A stretch of 64,000 bases of DNA from Parvibaculum lavamentivorans DS-1. GTDB lineage: Bacteria; Pseudomonadota; Alphaproteobacteria; Parvibaculales; Parvibaculaceae. The first letter of the stretch is position 1; each line of letters starts with the position of its first letter. Made by a program: the position numbers and the translations under genes. The stretch is from the NCBI RefSeq assembly GCF_000017565.1, contig NC_009719.1:1967001-2031000 (forward strand), written 5' to 3'. Under the pieces are notes generated by a model. The model had not been told where the DNA came from. It saw nothing but the letters and a program-made list of their open reading frames with translations, and searched no databases. Below are positions 8,783 through 17,248 of the stretch, in pieces.

Positions 8783-10161
8783 ATTCGATCGACGAGGTAT
8801 GCTCTGTAGTCAGCAAGAATTCCGTTCGTGTCGGTGTAGTCGCTACCCAGAAGAGCGTCTGTCTCTTGGAGTGCCCGCCGAAGTGTCAACCCACCGCTTT
8901 CTTCCTCAACAAGTCGGTCTGTCAGTTCGCGCTCCACACGGAGGCGTATCTCTTCCGGCAAGACAGAACGATGTTCGAAATAGACAAGACGGAGCCCGAA
9001 GCATCGGAGGCGCTCGTCCTCAAAGCTCTGGACGATGGACAACACTTCTCGCCAGCCGACCTTGTGGAATCTTTCCATGCGAGCTTCGTCGTCCGGTCCT
9101 GGAAACCTGTCATAAATTTGCTCTTCGACATGTCGGGACGGCGCATGTGGTCCGCGTATTGAGGCGTAGGCCGAAATAAGATGGGCGCAGAACGTTGGAT
9201 CGTCTTTCACTCGACGAGCTCGAGTTTCCACCTCATCTAAATCGATACCATTCAGCATCTGATCCCGCGCGTCGTAGAGCGCTGTCAGAGTCGGAGCGGC
9301 ATTAATTCGAAACCGTCGTATGGGGCTAGGCTTCCGAGCCAACTCCACCCGCAAATCCTCATCTGACATCGTGTAGAAACGACCAACGTCGCCATCTAGC
9401 CTCAAGCATAGACGACCGTTGGGTTGTTCAGGATCTCTGCCCAAGCAGACGACCGGTGCATGATAAGCTTCATTGCTAAAAAATTCTGTGAGAATGAACG
9501 CATCCTCGCTGTCAACGAAATCAGCGACTGTCGCTTTCTTCGAAAATCGCACGAAACGCTGCCAGAGCTCTGATGAGCGCTCGTACACGCAGCGACATAG
9601 TCCAAGCGTGGCTAGGACATCGGCCATCGCGTCATGAGCTCTGGTATGTTCGATACCGTTCGCTGACGCCAATTGCTCCAGTCGAAAGGTCGGGCGGCCC
9701 GTTGCTCCAAACGGAACCAGCAAGCAGCTTGGAGAAAGCGCCGCTGCAGCTGTCATCAGCCCCAGGGCATCAGCACGGCAATTGCCATGATTGCTTGTGA
9801 GGTAGGCCGGATGGAGTGTCTGAAAGAACGCTTGTCTCAACATTTCTTCGTCAAAACGAATCGAGTTGTATCCAACGAAGATCGATGGAGACCATGACAA
9901 CAGCTTTCGTCGGATGGTTTGGACCATGACATAATGTGACGGAAGCCCATCATCGGTAAGCCTCCCGATAGAAAGACCGTTTGTGTACAGGGCAAAGGGG
10001 TGAGGCACCACGTGTGGGAGAAGTCGAGAATGCGCTTCAAATCGGTCGATCTCATTGAGATCGGCGTCGGTCCGAATGGCAGCAAAATGAACGATCTGAT
10101 CGAAGCCGTGCCTCAGGCCGGTTGTCTCTGTATCGAAGAAGACGAAACTCACCGGGCCCAC
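8746..10161 (-). CDS. sbcB: Exonuclease I-like 3'-5' ssDNA exonuclease (DEDDh)
   Basis: A 471-residue protein with the exonuclease I layout. The DEDDh nuclease domain shows FFDTETTG near the N-terminus (Exo I), GYNSIRFDEEMLRQAFF (Exo II) and HDAMADVLATL (Exo III). The C-terminal part has ExoI-like sequence (RQMLNGIDL-type region, CFGLRLVYFEHRSVLPEE). Exonuclease I degrades ssDNA and acts in recombination and mismatch repair. Here it is the third gene of an XRE/ImmA operon, 6 bp after the ImmA-like gene, in ICE cargo, so it is probably an acquired extra copy with a transfer- or defence-related job. That role is inference. Confidence 0.88.
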   Translation of the reverse strand: MGPVSFVFFDTETTGLRHGFDQIVHFAAIRTDADLNEIDRFEAHSRLLPHVVPHPFALYTNGLSIGRLTDDGLPSHYVMVQTIRRKLLSWSPSIFVGYNSIRFDEEMLRQAFFQTLHPAYLTSNHGNCRADALGLMTAAAALSPSCLLVPFGATGRPTFRLEQLASANGIEHTRAHDAMADVLATLGLCRCVYERSSELWQRFVRFSKKATVADFVDSEDAFILTEFFSNEAYHAPVVCLGRDPEQPNGRLCLRLDGDVGRFYTMSDEDLRVELARKPSPIRRFRINAAPTLTALYDARDQMLNGIDLDEVETRARRVKDDPTFCAHLISAYASIRGPHAPSRHVEEQIYDRFPGPDDEARMERFHKVGWREVLSIVQSFEDERLRCFGLRLVYFEHRSVLPEEIRLRVERELTDRLVEEESGGLTLRRALQETDALLGSDYTDTNGILADYRAYLVDRITRVSNFRHSIS

Positions 10162-10167
10162 CTATGC

Positions 10168-10689
10168 CTAGAAGCGGCCCGCCAAGCGATATCGCATCGC
10201 AGAGGCGCTTACCCTAAATTTGCGGGCTAACGCTTCAATGCCCGAATCATCCTCGATATCCAGACCGCTTGCGTCCAGCGCGTCCATCAAGAATTCCTGC
10301 GGCATCAACAGTTCAGATGCGAAAGCGTTGGCTTCAATTTCCAACGGATCAATGCCCTGCGAAGAGACGTCGTCACGCAGCAAGACGCGAAATCCCTTGT
10401 CGATATGAACGGATTTCTGAATCTCTGGCGCATGCAGCACATGATGAGCCAACTCATGTGCCGCCGAGAATCGTTGCCGGTTGGGATGATGCAGGGCGTT
10501 GACCCCGATGATCCCAACTCCATCTTTAATATAGGCCATTCCGGAGAGGTCTTCCTCAAGCGGAGCGTATTGAAGAACAATGTTTCTTGTCTTGATAATG
10601 CGCTCGACCGGAACAGGCACACCTTTTACCCCGAAGTCTTGCAAGACCGCGCGGGCGGCTTCTCTGGCCCTCTCTGGGTTCGCTTTCAC
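10168..10689 (-). CDS. ImmA/IrrE-family metallopeptidase
   Basis: The 173-residue protein carries the ImmA/IrrE zincin motif AAHELAHHVLH, followed by a conserved EIEANAFASELLMP. These peptidases cleave partner XRE repressors and de-repress linked genes. I place the start at a GTG that overlaps the upstream XRE stop as GTGA; sequence N-terminal to this in the same frame antisenses the XRE gene and is not family-like. It is followed after 6 bp by exonuclease I. Confidence 0.88.
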   Translation of the reverse strand: MKANPERAREAARAVLQDFGVKGVPVPVERIIKTRNIVLQYAPLEEDLSGMAYIKDGVGIIGVNALHHPNRQRFSAAHELAHHVLHAPEIQKSVHIDKGFRVLLRDDVSSQGIDPLEIEANAFASELLMPQEFLMDALDASGLDIEDDSGIEALARKFRVSASAMRYRLAGRF

Positions 10690-11039
10690 GACGCCGCCTT
10701 TGTAGAACTGCGTTGGGCCAACGCGCTCGCGATTAGGTCGGTGACCTGGGCTTTGCCACGCGCGGTTAGAGTTTCGTCCGATAGGATCATGTCTAAGTCC
10801 TCCTGCGTCGCAGGTTTCAGTTGGGTCGGCAGCAGATCTGAGACTTTTGAGAATTGAAGCGCCGAGGCGAGATTGTAGACGTGATGCAGCAGCACGTTCT
10901 GCCGGCCACTCTCGATATTGGCGACAGACGCGCGCGACATACCCACCCGGCCAGCCAGATCGGCTTGAGTAAATCCGAGCTCTTTCCGCCGCGTCGCGAC
11001 GGCCCGCCCGAACGCCTTGTAAATAGCTCCGTCCGACAT
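10686..11039 (-). CDS. XRE-family transcriptional regulator paired with ImmA
   Basis: The 117-residue protein has an N-terminal XRE HTH (about 8-65: RKELGFTQADLAGRVGMSRASVANIESGRQ). The C-terminal tail is probably the substrate of the neighbouring ImmA peptidase, as in known XRE/ImmA pairs. It is the first gene of the minus-strand operon and lies next to a 30-bp perfect palindrome that is a good operator candidate. The promoter region is shared with the divergent CBASS side. Confidence 0.88.
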   Translation of the reverse strand: MSDGAIYKAFGRAVATRRKELGFTQADLAGRVGMSRASVANIESGRQNVLLHHVYNLASALQFSKVSDLLPTQLKPATQEDLDMILSDETLTARGKAQVTDLIASALAQRSSTKAAS

Positions 11040-11090
11040 GCCTCATGTTTGCTACACGTGAGTCTCGATGTCAATCTCACAAACATGTGC

Positions 11091-11120
11091 TCAATAAGCA
11101 CATTGCAATGTGCTTATTGA
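11091..11120. promoter_or_regulatory. 30-bp perfect palindrome between the XRE operon and the CBASS side
   Basis: Two 15-base halves are perfectly complementary, with half-site core AGCACATTG/CAATGTGCT. An overlapping inverted pair TGTGCT-N5-AGCACA starts at 11,086, so three TGTGCT half-sites are stacked within 30 bp. The site lies about 50 bp upstream of the XRE start codon. A TTGACA hexamer (11,117-11,122) overlaps its right edge on the plus strand. Binding by the XRE protein is inference. Confidence 0.65.
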
Positions 11121-11201
11121 CAACATTTCCACATTATGGAATCAGTAAGCAGCCGGTAAGCGCAGGGCTTGATCAGCGGCAAGTAGAGGAGATTCAGTAG
11201 A

Positions 11202-11423
11202 GTGTCCAAACGCATCCATGTTGTTCCACACGATTCCGGTTGGGCGACGCGCCGTGAGGGAACGTCGCGCGCGGGGTCGACCCACGAAACTCAGGCCCAG
11301 GCCACGGAAGCGGCGCGCAGCACCGCAATCCGCGAGCGGGGTGAGGTCATCATCCATCGACCGGACGGCCGGATCAGGGATGCAAATTCCTACGGCACCG
11401 ATCCCTTCCCTCCGAAGGGTTGA
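11202..11423 (+). CDS. DUF2188 domain protein
   Basis: A 73-residue protein with the DUF2188 pattern: HVVPHDSGWATRREG, a central helix ATEAARSTAIRERGEVIIHRPDGRIRD and a basic end. The proposed start is a GTG behind AGAGGAG. Its function is unknown; it is common in mobile DNA. It lies 87 bp before the CBASS genes on the same strand and may share their transcript. Confidence 0.7.
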   Translation: MSKRIHVVPHDSGWATRREGTSRAGSTHETQAQATEAARSTAIRERGEVIIHRPDGRIRDANSYGTDPFPPKG

Positions 11424-11509
11424 TCCATAGCGCCGGACCCCTTTCAGGTGCGGCATTTTTCCTGAAACATGTTTACCCGCGCCACACAGGCGATACGAAG
11501 GGATCGACG

Positions 11510-12433
11510 ATGCAGAAGTTGGCTGCGGTGCAAGATGAGGATTTCAATCGACCGAAGGGTATCCAGCGGATGCGGCGGCTTCCGGATCCCAAGCTTGGCG
11601 CTCTTTGGGAATCGATAATCATTGAAGAACGCCTGAAAGCGCAGCTCCTTTCGCAGGCGATGCTGAATTTCACGATGCGCGGCAAGGTCGATCGAAGTGT
11701 GATCCCCTTGCATGGCGTGATCCTTCTAGTCGGGCCGCCAGGGACGGGGAAAACCTCTCTCGCTCGCGGATTGGCGCATCGTACTGCCGAGTCGTTCAAG
11801 GGAAGCGGGTTCCACCTGCTCGAGGTCGAGCCACATGCATTGACCAGCTCAGCGATGGGTAAAACTCAACGGGCCGTATCGGAGTTGTTTTCGCAGTCAA
11901 TTGCAGAGTCTGCCGTCAGAGGACCGACTATCGTTCTTCTCGACGAAGTCGAAACACTGGCAGCTGACCGCTCAAAGATGAGTCTCGAAGCCAACCCGAT
12001 CGACATTCATCGGGCAACCGATGCGGTCCTCGTCCAGCTTGACGCCCTTGCCGAGAAGCATCCGAACCTGCTGTTTCTCGCTACTAGCAATTTCCCTCAA
12101 GCTGTCGACGCAGCGTTCACGTCGCGCTGCGACCTTGTCGTCCATGTGCCCTTGCCGGACCGCGAAGCGTGCGCACGCATTCTGAGGGATTGTCTAACGG
12201 GCCTCGGTAAGGTCTACCCAGCTATCGCAAGATTGCCGAGTGTTGCGGGCTTTGATCGCTGCGCAACCGAATGCGTTGGTCTCGACGGGCGAGCCATCCG
12301 CAAGATGGTGGCCAATGCACTGGCGAGCAATCAGAAGACGGCCATGGATCCGGAACGTGTGACGATCGACGACCTGCTTGCAGCCGCTCGTGCCGCCAAG
12401 GCGGGACGTATCATGGGAGGCGGAGCGTCATGA
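11510..12433 (+). CDS. cap6: CBASS TRIP13/Pch2-like AAA+ ATPase (Cap6)
   Basis: A 307-residue AAA+ ATPase. Walker A is GPPGTGKT at 75-82, Walker B is IVLLDEVETL (D145, E146), and LFLATSNFPQAVDAAFTSRCD gives sensor 1 and the arginine finger. The sequence after Walker A resembles TRIP13/Pch2 remodellers. In type III CBASS this protein disassembles the HORMA-CD-NTase complex and keeps the system off. The ATG at 11,510 is chosen because it begins the family-like sequence; it overlaps the next gene as ATGA. Position in front of two HORMA genes, a CD-NTase and NucC makes the assignment secure. Confidence 0.93.
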   Translation: MQKLAAVQDEDFNRPKGIQRMRRLPDPKLGALWESIIIEERLKAQLLSQAMLNFTMRGKVDRSVIPLHGVILLVGPPGTGKTSLARGLAHRTAESFKGSGFHLLEVEPHALTSSAMGKTQRAVSELFSQSIAESAVRGPTIVLLDEVETLAADRSKMSLEANPIDIHRATDAVLVQLDALAEKHPNLLFLATSNFPQAVDAAFTSRCDLVVHVPLPDREACARILRDCLTGLGKVYPAIARLPSVAGFDRCATECVGLDGRAIRKMVANALASNQKTAMDPERVTIDDLLAAARAAKAGRIMGGGAS

Positions 12434-12906
12434 GCACCGTTGCAAGCCGCACTTTCAGGAGCACTCCCGGGCGTGATGCCGCACAAACCTGGATAGCGAT
12501 CGTCGACCTTCTGACGCAGGGAAAATCCGGCGATGCTCGTACTGAGCTTCTTGCTGTCGTTGGCACCGCCGCCAGCGTGATCGCGGATCAAGCGCCGAAG
12601 GATGCCGCGATTACCGTGACCTGCGATGGCCCCCGCACCCGCATCTATTGCCTTTATGACGAGGATGCGATCGAGGGCTCTGATGCCAATGAGGATCCAC
12701 TCGGCTTTGAACCTTTGAAAGGGGACTGGAGGATTTCGCTTCCCTGCCTGGCTGATGATCTCGTCTGGGTTCAGAGCGCCCTGAAGCAGCACAGCACTCG
12801 CATTACGGCTCGCGATCTCGACGCAACTGTCCCCGGTGCGAACGAGTCGGCAACAACGAAATCCCAGACACTTGTTTTTGACTCGAAAGGATTCCTCGGC
12901 TCATGA
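12430..12906 (+). CDS. cap8: CBASS second HORMA-like protein (Cap8)
   Basis: The 158-residue protein starts [20 protein letters not shown] and resembles, from memory, the HORMA2 protein of the two-HORMA type III CBASS of Pseudomonas aeruginosa (shared features include [10 protein letters not shown] and [10 protein letters not shown]). It lies between the TRIP13 and HORMA1 genes and overlaps both by 4 bp. Known function: senses a peptide signal and, when bound, activates the CD-NTase; TRIP13 reverses this. The exact ligand here is unknown. Confidence 0.8.
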   Translation: MSTVASRTFRSTPGRDAAQTWIAIVDLLTQGKSGDARTELLAVVGTAASVIADQAPKDAAITVTCDGPRTRIYCLYDEDAIEGSDANEDPLGFEPLKGDWRISLPCLADDLVWVQSALKQHSTRITARDLDATVPGANESATTKSQTLVFDSKGFLGS

Positions 12907-13403
12907 CAAGCGTCGCCGTCAACACATACACATACTCCGTCACATATGTAGCGGACAATATCCTGAAAAGCCTGAAAGACATCATTCGTCTTAGCGGGCT
13001 GAATCCATCGGAGTTCGTTGGCGATTGGGAGACCAACATGCGCGGTATTCAGACCTGGCTGAGCACCGGCGACCTTGAGACCGTGAAGCTTGAGATCTAT
13101 GACCCGAAGACGAACACGCTGATTTTTCGCTGGGACATTGATATCTCCTATGGCTCGTCGGATGGAGACGGTAGCTTCTGGACCGACACCGAGCAGCTCA
13201 AGTATGCGATAAAAAAGGCTGGTCTGGCACCAAGCGAGGCTCGCTATCGTATGCTTGTGCACACGAAGCCCGGTAGGCCTGACGTGATCGGATGGAGTAG
13301 GACCAGCGGACGTTCGACAGAGGGAATGGTCCGTCAAAGCCTTGGCACCACAGTTGAACACAGTGGCCTCGGCGCTCGCACATCATATCTGAGGAGAGCT
13401 TGA
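12903..13403 (+). CDS. cap7: CBASS bacterial HORMA-domain protein (Cap7)
   Basis: A 166-residue bacterial HORMA protein starting [20 protein letters not shown], with FRWDIDISY and [19 protein letters not shown], as in HORMA1 of the P. aeruginosa-type system. The C-terminal tail after about residue 145 ([16 protein letters not shown]) is predicted to be extended and in the related system may serve as a closure peptide for the partner HORMA protein; I recall this only in outline. The gene overlaps cap8 by 4 bp and the CD-NTase by 1 bp. Confidence 0.88.
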   Translation: MTSVAVNTYTYSVTYVADNILKSLKDIIRLSGLNPSEFVGDWETNMRGIQTWLSTGDLETVKLEIYDPKTNTLIFRWDIDISYGSSDGDGSFWTDTEQLKYAIKKAGLAPSEARYRMLVHTKPGRPDVIGWSRTSGRSTEGMVRQSLGTTVEHSGLGARTSYLRRA

Positions 13404-14299
13404 TGCTCACGGTCGACGAAGCCTTCAGAAAGTTCAAAAGCCGTCTTGAGCTGAACGACAAAGAGCAGAAAAACGCATCCGCACGCCAAACGGAGGTGCG
13501 AGACTACATCGATACTAAGTTCAAGATCGATCGGAGCTTTCTCACAGGCTCATATGCACGTTGGACCAAGACGAAGCCTCTCAAGGACGTCGACATCTTC
13601 TTCGTCCTGAAGTCCTCCGAGGATCACTATCGGTCCAAGGCGCCATCAACGGTTTTGACCGATTTCCATGATGCATTGGTCGAAAAATACGGCGACAACG
13701 CCAGGAAGCAAAATCGATCAATCAACATCGACTTTGGGGTCACGGCCGACACCGACGACAACACTGACTACCGTGTTATCAGCGTAGATGTCGTTCCGGC
13801 GTTTGATGTAGGTGATGATTTCGAGATTCCCGATGATGAACTCAAAAAATGGATAAAGACAAATCCACAAACGCACGCCGCAAAGGCGACCGCAGCGCAC
13901 CAAGCTTATTCCAGTGAGTGGAAGGGGCTGGTGCGGATGGTGAAGTACTGGAACAACCATCCGAAGCACGGTGAGAAGCCGGTAAAGCCCTCATTCCTTC
14001 TCGAGGTCATGGCGCTTCAGTGCCTGCATGGCGGGTGGGGTGGAAGCTTCGACCGTGAGGTGCAGGGTTTTTTTGCGACGCTTGCAGATCGAATGCTTGA
14101 TGAGTGGCCTGATCCGGCAGGTCTTGGTCCGGCGATTAGCAACGGGATGGATACCGCGCGCAGAGCGCGGGCATGCGATCTTCTCCGCGCGGCAGAGCGC
14201 CAAGCCACGCTTGCAATTGCTCATACACGTTGCGGTCGAAATGGCGAAGCGCTCCGGGCGTGGCGAGATCTTTTTGGGCCGAAGTTCCCGCTATCTTGA
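13403..14299 (+). CDS. CBASS CD-NTase (cyclic trinucleotide synthase type, clade C/D)
   Basis: A 298-residue nucleotidyltransferase. The active site is GSYARW at G49-S50 with D62-V-D64 (KDVDIFFVL) and a third acid at D129 (ISVDVVPA), the CD-NTase pattern. In type III CBASS these enzymes make cyclic tri-AMP when a HORMA partner binds. The start at 13,403 has GAGGAG six bases upstream. Clade C versus D cannot be fixed by eye; the HORMA pair and NucC suggest the D-type seen in Pseudomonas. Confidence 0.9.
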   Translation: MLTVDEAFRKFKSRLELNDKEQKNASARQTEVRDYIDTKFKIDRSFLTGSYARWTKTKPLKDVDIFFVLKSSEDHYRSKAPSTVLTDFHDALVEKYGDNARKQNRSINIDFGVTADTDDNTDYRVISVDVVPAFDVGDDFEIPDDELKKWIKTNPQTHAAKATAAHQAYSSEWKGLVRMVKYWNNHPKHGEKPVKPSFLLEVMALQCLHGGWGGSFDREVQGFFATLADRMLDEWPDPAGLGPAISNGMDTARRARACDLLRAAERQATLAIAHTRCGRNGEALRAWRDLFGPKFPLS

Positions 14300-14330
14300 C
14301 GGTCGGGGCCAATAAATACAGAGGTTTCGG

Positions 14331-15056
14331 ATGGCGGAATGGTCTCTATCCCAACTCCTTTCCTCGCTGCATGAAGATATTCAGCAGCGTCTCGCGGTGG
14401 TACGAAAATCCTTCAATCATCCTGGAACGAAAGGCGACGCCAGCGAGAACGTTTGGATCAGCCTGCTAGAGACATATCTTCCTAAGCGATATCAAGCGGC
14501 CAAGGCGCATGTGGTGGATAGCCTTGGCAACTTCAGCCAGCAGATCGATGTGGTGATCTTTGATCGCCAGTATTCTCCCTTCATCTTCACTTATGAGAAT
14601 GAAACAATCGTCCCCGCCGAAAGTGTCTATGCCGTTCTCGAGGCCAAGCAGACGGCAGATGCTTCTCTAGTCGCATACGCTCAGGAGAAGGTCGCAAGCG
14701 TTCGTCGTCTACACCGGACAAGCCTGCCTATTCCTTATGCGAAGGGCACCTACCCGGCTAAGCCCCTAATTCCGATCTTAGGTGGTTTGCTCACCTTCGA
14801 AAGCGAGTGGAACCCAGCATTGGGATTGTCACTCGACAAAGCATTGATTGCTGACCTGGAAGACGGGCGGCTCGATATAGGGTGCATTGCTGCGCACGGT
14901 CATTTTTTCTTCGATCAGTCAACGTCGGCGTATTCGTTCGTAGACGAGAATAAGCCCGCCACGGCATTCCTATTCAAGCTGATCTCACAGCTGCAATTCA
15001 GCGGTACCGTGCCAATGATCGATATTGAGGCGTACGCTAAGTGGCTGACTAAATAG
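14331..15056 (+). CDS. nucC: CBASS effector endonuclease NucC
   Basis: A 241-residue protein that matches the known E. coli NucC in length and in the catalytic residues D73, E104 and K106 (QIDVVIFDRQ and AVLEAKQ). NucC is a cA3-activated non-specific dsDNA endonuclease that assembles as trimers and hexamers and destroys the cell's DNA late in infection. It follows the CD-NTase after 31 bp behind AGAGG. It completes a full type III CBASS: sensor HORMAs, TRIP13, CD-NTase and effector. Confidence 0.95.
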   Translation: MAEWSLSQLLSSLHEDIQQRLAVVRKSFNHPGTKGDASENVWISLLETYLPKRYQAAKAHVVDSLGNFSQQIDVVIFDRQYSPFIFTYENETIVPAESVYAVLEAKQTADASLVAYAQEKVASVRRLHRTSLPIPYAKGTYPAKPLIPILGGLLTFESEWNPALGLSLDKALIADLEDGRLDIGCIAAHGHFFFDQSTSAYSFVDENKPATAFLFKLISQLQFSGTVPMIDIEAYAKWLTK

Positions 15057-15130
15057 AACACCGTTTCTAGGGTGCCGATGACGTCGATTGAAGATATTGA
15101 TGCGCGCAGTCAGTTCGAGGATCTGGATGT

Positions 15131-16429
15131 ATGGCCAAGAACGAGAGCCCTATGGCTAACCATGACCATATCGAACGCGCCTGCCAGCTGGGCCGACCCA
15201 GCAGCGAGAAGGGCAAGAACACCACCCCAGGCGGCGTAATGCTGGGCCGCAACCTCGTTGTGTGTTGCGACGGCACCAGCAATGAGATTGGCAAGCAGTT
15301 GTCGAACGTATTGAAGCTCTATCGGATTGCCGAGAAGAGTGAACGGCAGATCGTTTTCTACCAGCCCGGCATTGGCACGGTTTCCATGCCCAACAACTGG
15401 GGTAAGTGGAAGCAGAAATTGAGGTCGACTTTTGAGATGGCGACCGGGCATGGACTCGATCGAGATGTCTTGAATGCCTATTGCTTCCTCGCGCGTCACT
15501 ATCGTGATGGCGATCGGATTTTCTTGTTCGGGTTCAGTCGGGGCGCATATACCGTGAGCGTCGTGGCAGGCGTCATTTACCTCATCGGGTTATTGCGCGA
15601 ACATCAGGTGAATTTCGCAAGCTATGCACTCAAGGCCTATAAACAGGCCAGTGCAGTTGATGACTATGCAGTCGCTCGCGAGTTCAACGAAATCGCCCTG
15701 CCGCAATGCGTGCCCATCCATTTTCTTGGGCTCTGGGATTCTGTGGCCTCGGTGATCGTGCCAGGCCGTCTGTTTTGGTCGAAGCTGCGGCTCGAGGAGC
15801 TACCATTCACTTCGACGAATCCAGCGGTTTCCACGCTTCGTCAGGCGATAGCAATTGACGAGTTCCGCCGCATGTTCCGTGTTCAGCGCTGGATCGAACC
15901 GCAGCAATTCAAACCCAACCGTCATTCCCAAAGCAAGACCATTCCGGTGCAAGACAGCCGGCAAGTTTGGTTTGCGGGCTGTCATTCGGATATTGGCGGC
16001 GGCTTTGTGGAAGAAGAAAGCGCGCTGTCCAAGTATCCGTTGCGATGGATGCTCGAGCAGGCCGCCGACAAAGGGCTTCGCATTCGGCGCACCATGCTCA
16101 ACCACATCGTCCTCGGAAAGGAGCGCAAACATGCCCGGCGCTATACTGCACCCGACCCCAAAGGCCGGTTGCATCACTCGTTGAACAAGATGTGGTGGCC
16201 GTTCGAATGGTGGCCGAAAAATGTGCGCCGTCGTGACTGGCACGACCGGCATACTTTGTGGGGCTATTATCTCCCCCGAGGCGAACCGCGCTTTATCGCA
16301 CCCGACAGCCTCGTTCACATCTCGGTCGTCGACCGGCTCCGCGTGGTTCCGTCTGATCGCCCGGTCAATCTGAGATTGCCCTATCGGATTGAATCCATGA
16401 CCGGTCCAATTTCGGCGAAGCGAAAGTGA
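15131..16429 (+). CDS. DUF2235 alpha/beta-hydrolase (Tle1-like phospholipase family)
   Basis: The 432-residue protein has the DUF2235 core: LVVCCDGTSNEIG near 42-53, then FLFGFSRGAYTVSVVAG with nucleophile S136 in GFSRG, and HFLGLWDSVASV. The related Tle1 proteins are type VI secretion phospholipases, but here no VgrG, immunity gene or adaptor is visible. The gene sits 74 bp after nucC on the same strand. An alternative start is the ATG at 15,239 directly before the catalytic domain. It may be a second effector or a separate cargo gene; which one is not decided by the sequence. Confidence 0.82.
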   Translation: MAKNESPMANHDHIERACQLGRPSSEKGKNTTPGGVMLGRNLVVCCDGTSNEIGKQLSNVLKLYRIAEKSERQIVFYQPGIGTVSMPNNWGKWKQKLRSTFEMATGHGLDRDVLNAYCFLARHYRDGDRIFLFGFSRGAYTVSVVAGVIYLIGLLREHQVNFASYALKAYKQASAVDDYAVAREFNEIALPQCVPIHFLGLWDSVASVIVPGRLFWSKLRLEELPFTSTNPAVSTLRQAIAIDEFRRMFRVQRWIEPQQFKPNRHSQSKTIPVQDSRQVWFAGCHSDIGGGFVEEESALSKYPLRWMLEQAADKGLRIRRTMLNHIVLGKERKHARRYTAPDPKGRLHHSLNKMWWPFEWWPKNVRRRDWHDRHTLWGYYLPRGEPRFIAPDSLVHISVVDRLRVVPSDRPVNLRLPYRIESMTGPISAKRK

Positions 16430-16531
16430 CAATGGCTCTTAGACGAAAAATTGTGGGCGCAGTTCAGCGCAATCAAACCCCCACGATCTGGCGCGGGTGA
16501 GGGAGCGTGGGCTTCTAGCGCGGAGCGGTCT

Positions 16532-16978
16532 TCAGGGACGGTGTAGAGCATTAGAATTCTTCATAACGACCGGTGCGGGTTCCGGATCAAGAAATCTGAT
16601 CACCACCGAACACGCTGCGGCTAGGCCTGCGGCGACTCCAAACACATACTGCCACGCACTCATCGGCATGGTGAGCTGCCATATCTCCAGCACCATGCCG
16701 TAGCCGACCAATGCCGCAGGTACCGCGAACACCCCTACAGTCAGGAATCGAAGCACCGACGAATGGCTCGTTGCGAGCGCGGCCTGCCCGAGGCCGAACA
16801 CAAGACCGCCGACGACCAAGCCGATGAGAACGCCACCGACCAAGCCCGCCCCAAACATGACCGCCCAATAGCCGGTCCAGAGTCCGACCATGACGGGAAG
16901 CGCATAGACCGCGCATCTGAACAGCAGCACGCAGAAGGCGCCGAGCCCGAAGGCGGTGAGCAGAAGCATGGCGATCAT
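16532..16978 (-). CDS. Four-helix hydrophobic membrane protein, unknown function
   Basis: The product (148 residues from the start at 16,978, which follows GGAG) is almost entirely hydrophobic. Membrane segments are near 3-20, 25-55, 65-90 and 105-130. It has several glycine-rich helices and no named domain. It lies alone on the minus strand before traG and could be an ICE membrane factor such as an exclusion protein; this is only a guess from position. An upstream extension to 17,029 is open but lacks a site. Confidence 0.55.
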   Translation of the reverse strand: MIAMLLLTAFGLGAFCVLLFRCAVYALPVMVGLWTGYWAVMFGAGLVGGVLIGLVVGGLVFGLGQAALATSHSSVLRFLTVGVFAVPAALVGYGMVLEIWQLTMPMSAWQYVFGVAAGLAAACSVVIRFLDPEPAPVVMKNSNALHRP

Positions 16979-17248
16979 ATCGGATCTCCATCCGTCGCGG
17001 TGAGGTCTTGTTTCATCGGGGCGGTGCAAACGATCTCGTGCATCGACGCTCGTTGCTGGATTCTACACCTCTCGATTCCGCGTTTCCAGAGTCCTTGTTC
17101 TCACGTTCATGCATTCTCTTCAACGCTCTCTTTTCCGTCAGTGCTCGTCGTCGCGCGAGAGCGCAGATAAAGGCGATTTTCAGAATCCTTCTTCCGATTG
17201 AATCCTGTCTCTCGTTTTCGCGAGCTATGGCGCGATGGAGAGAGACGG

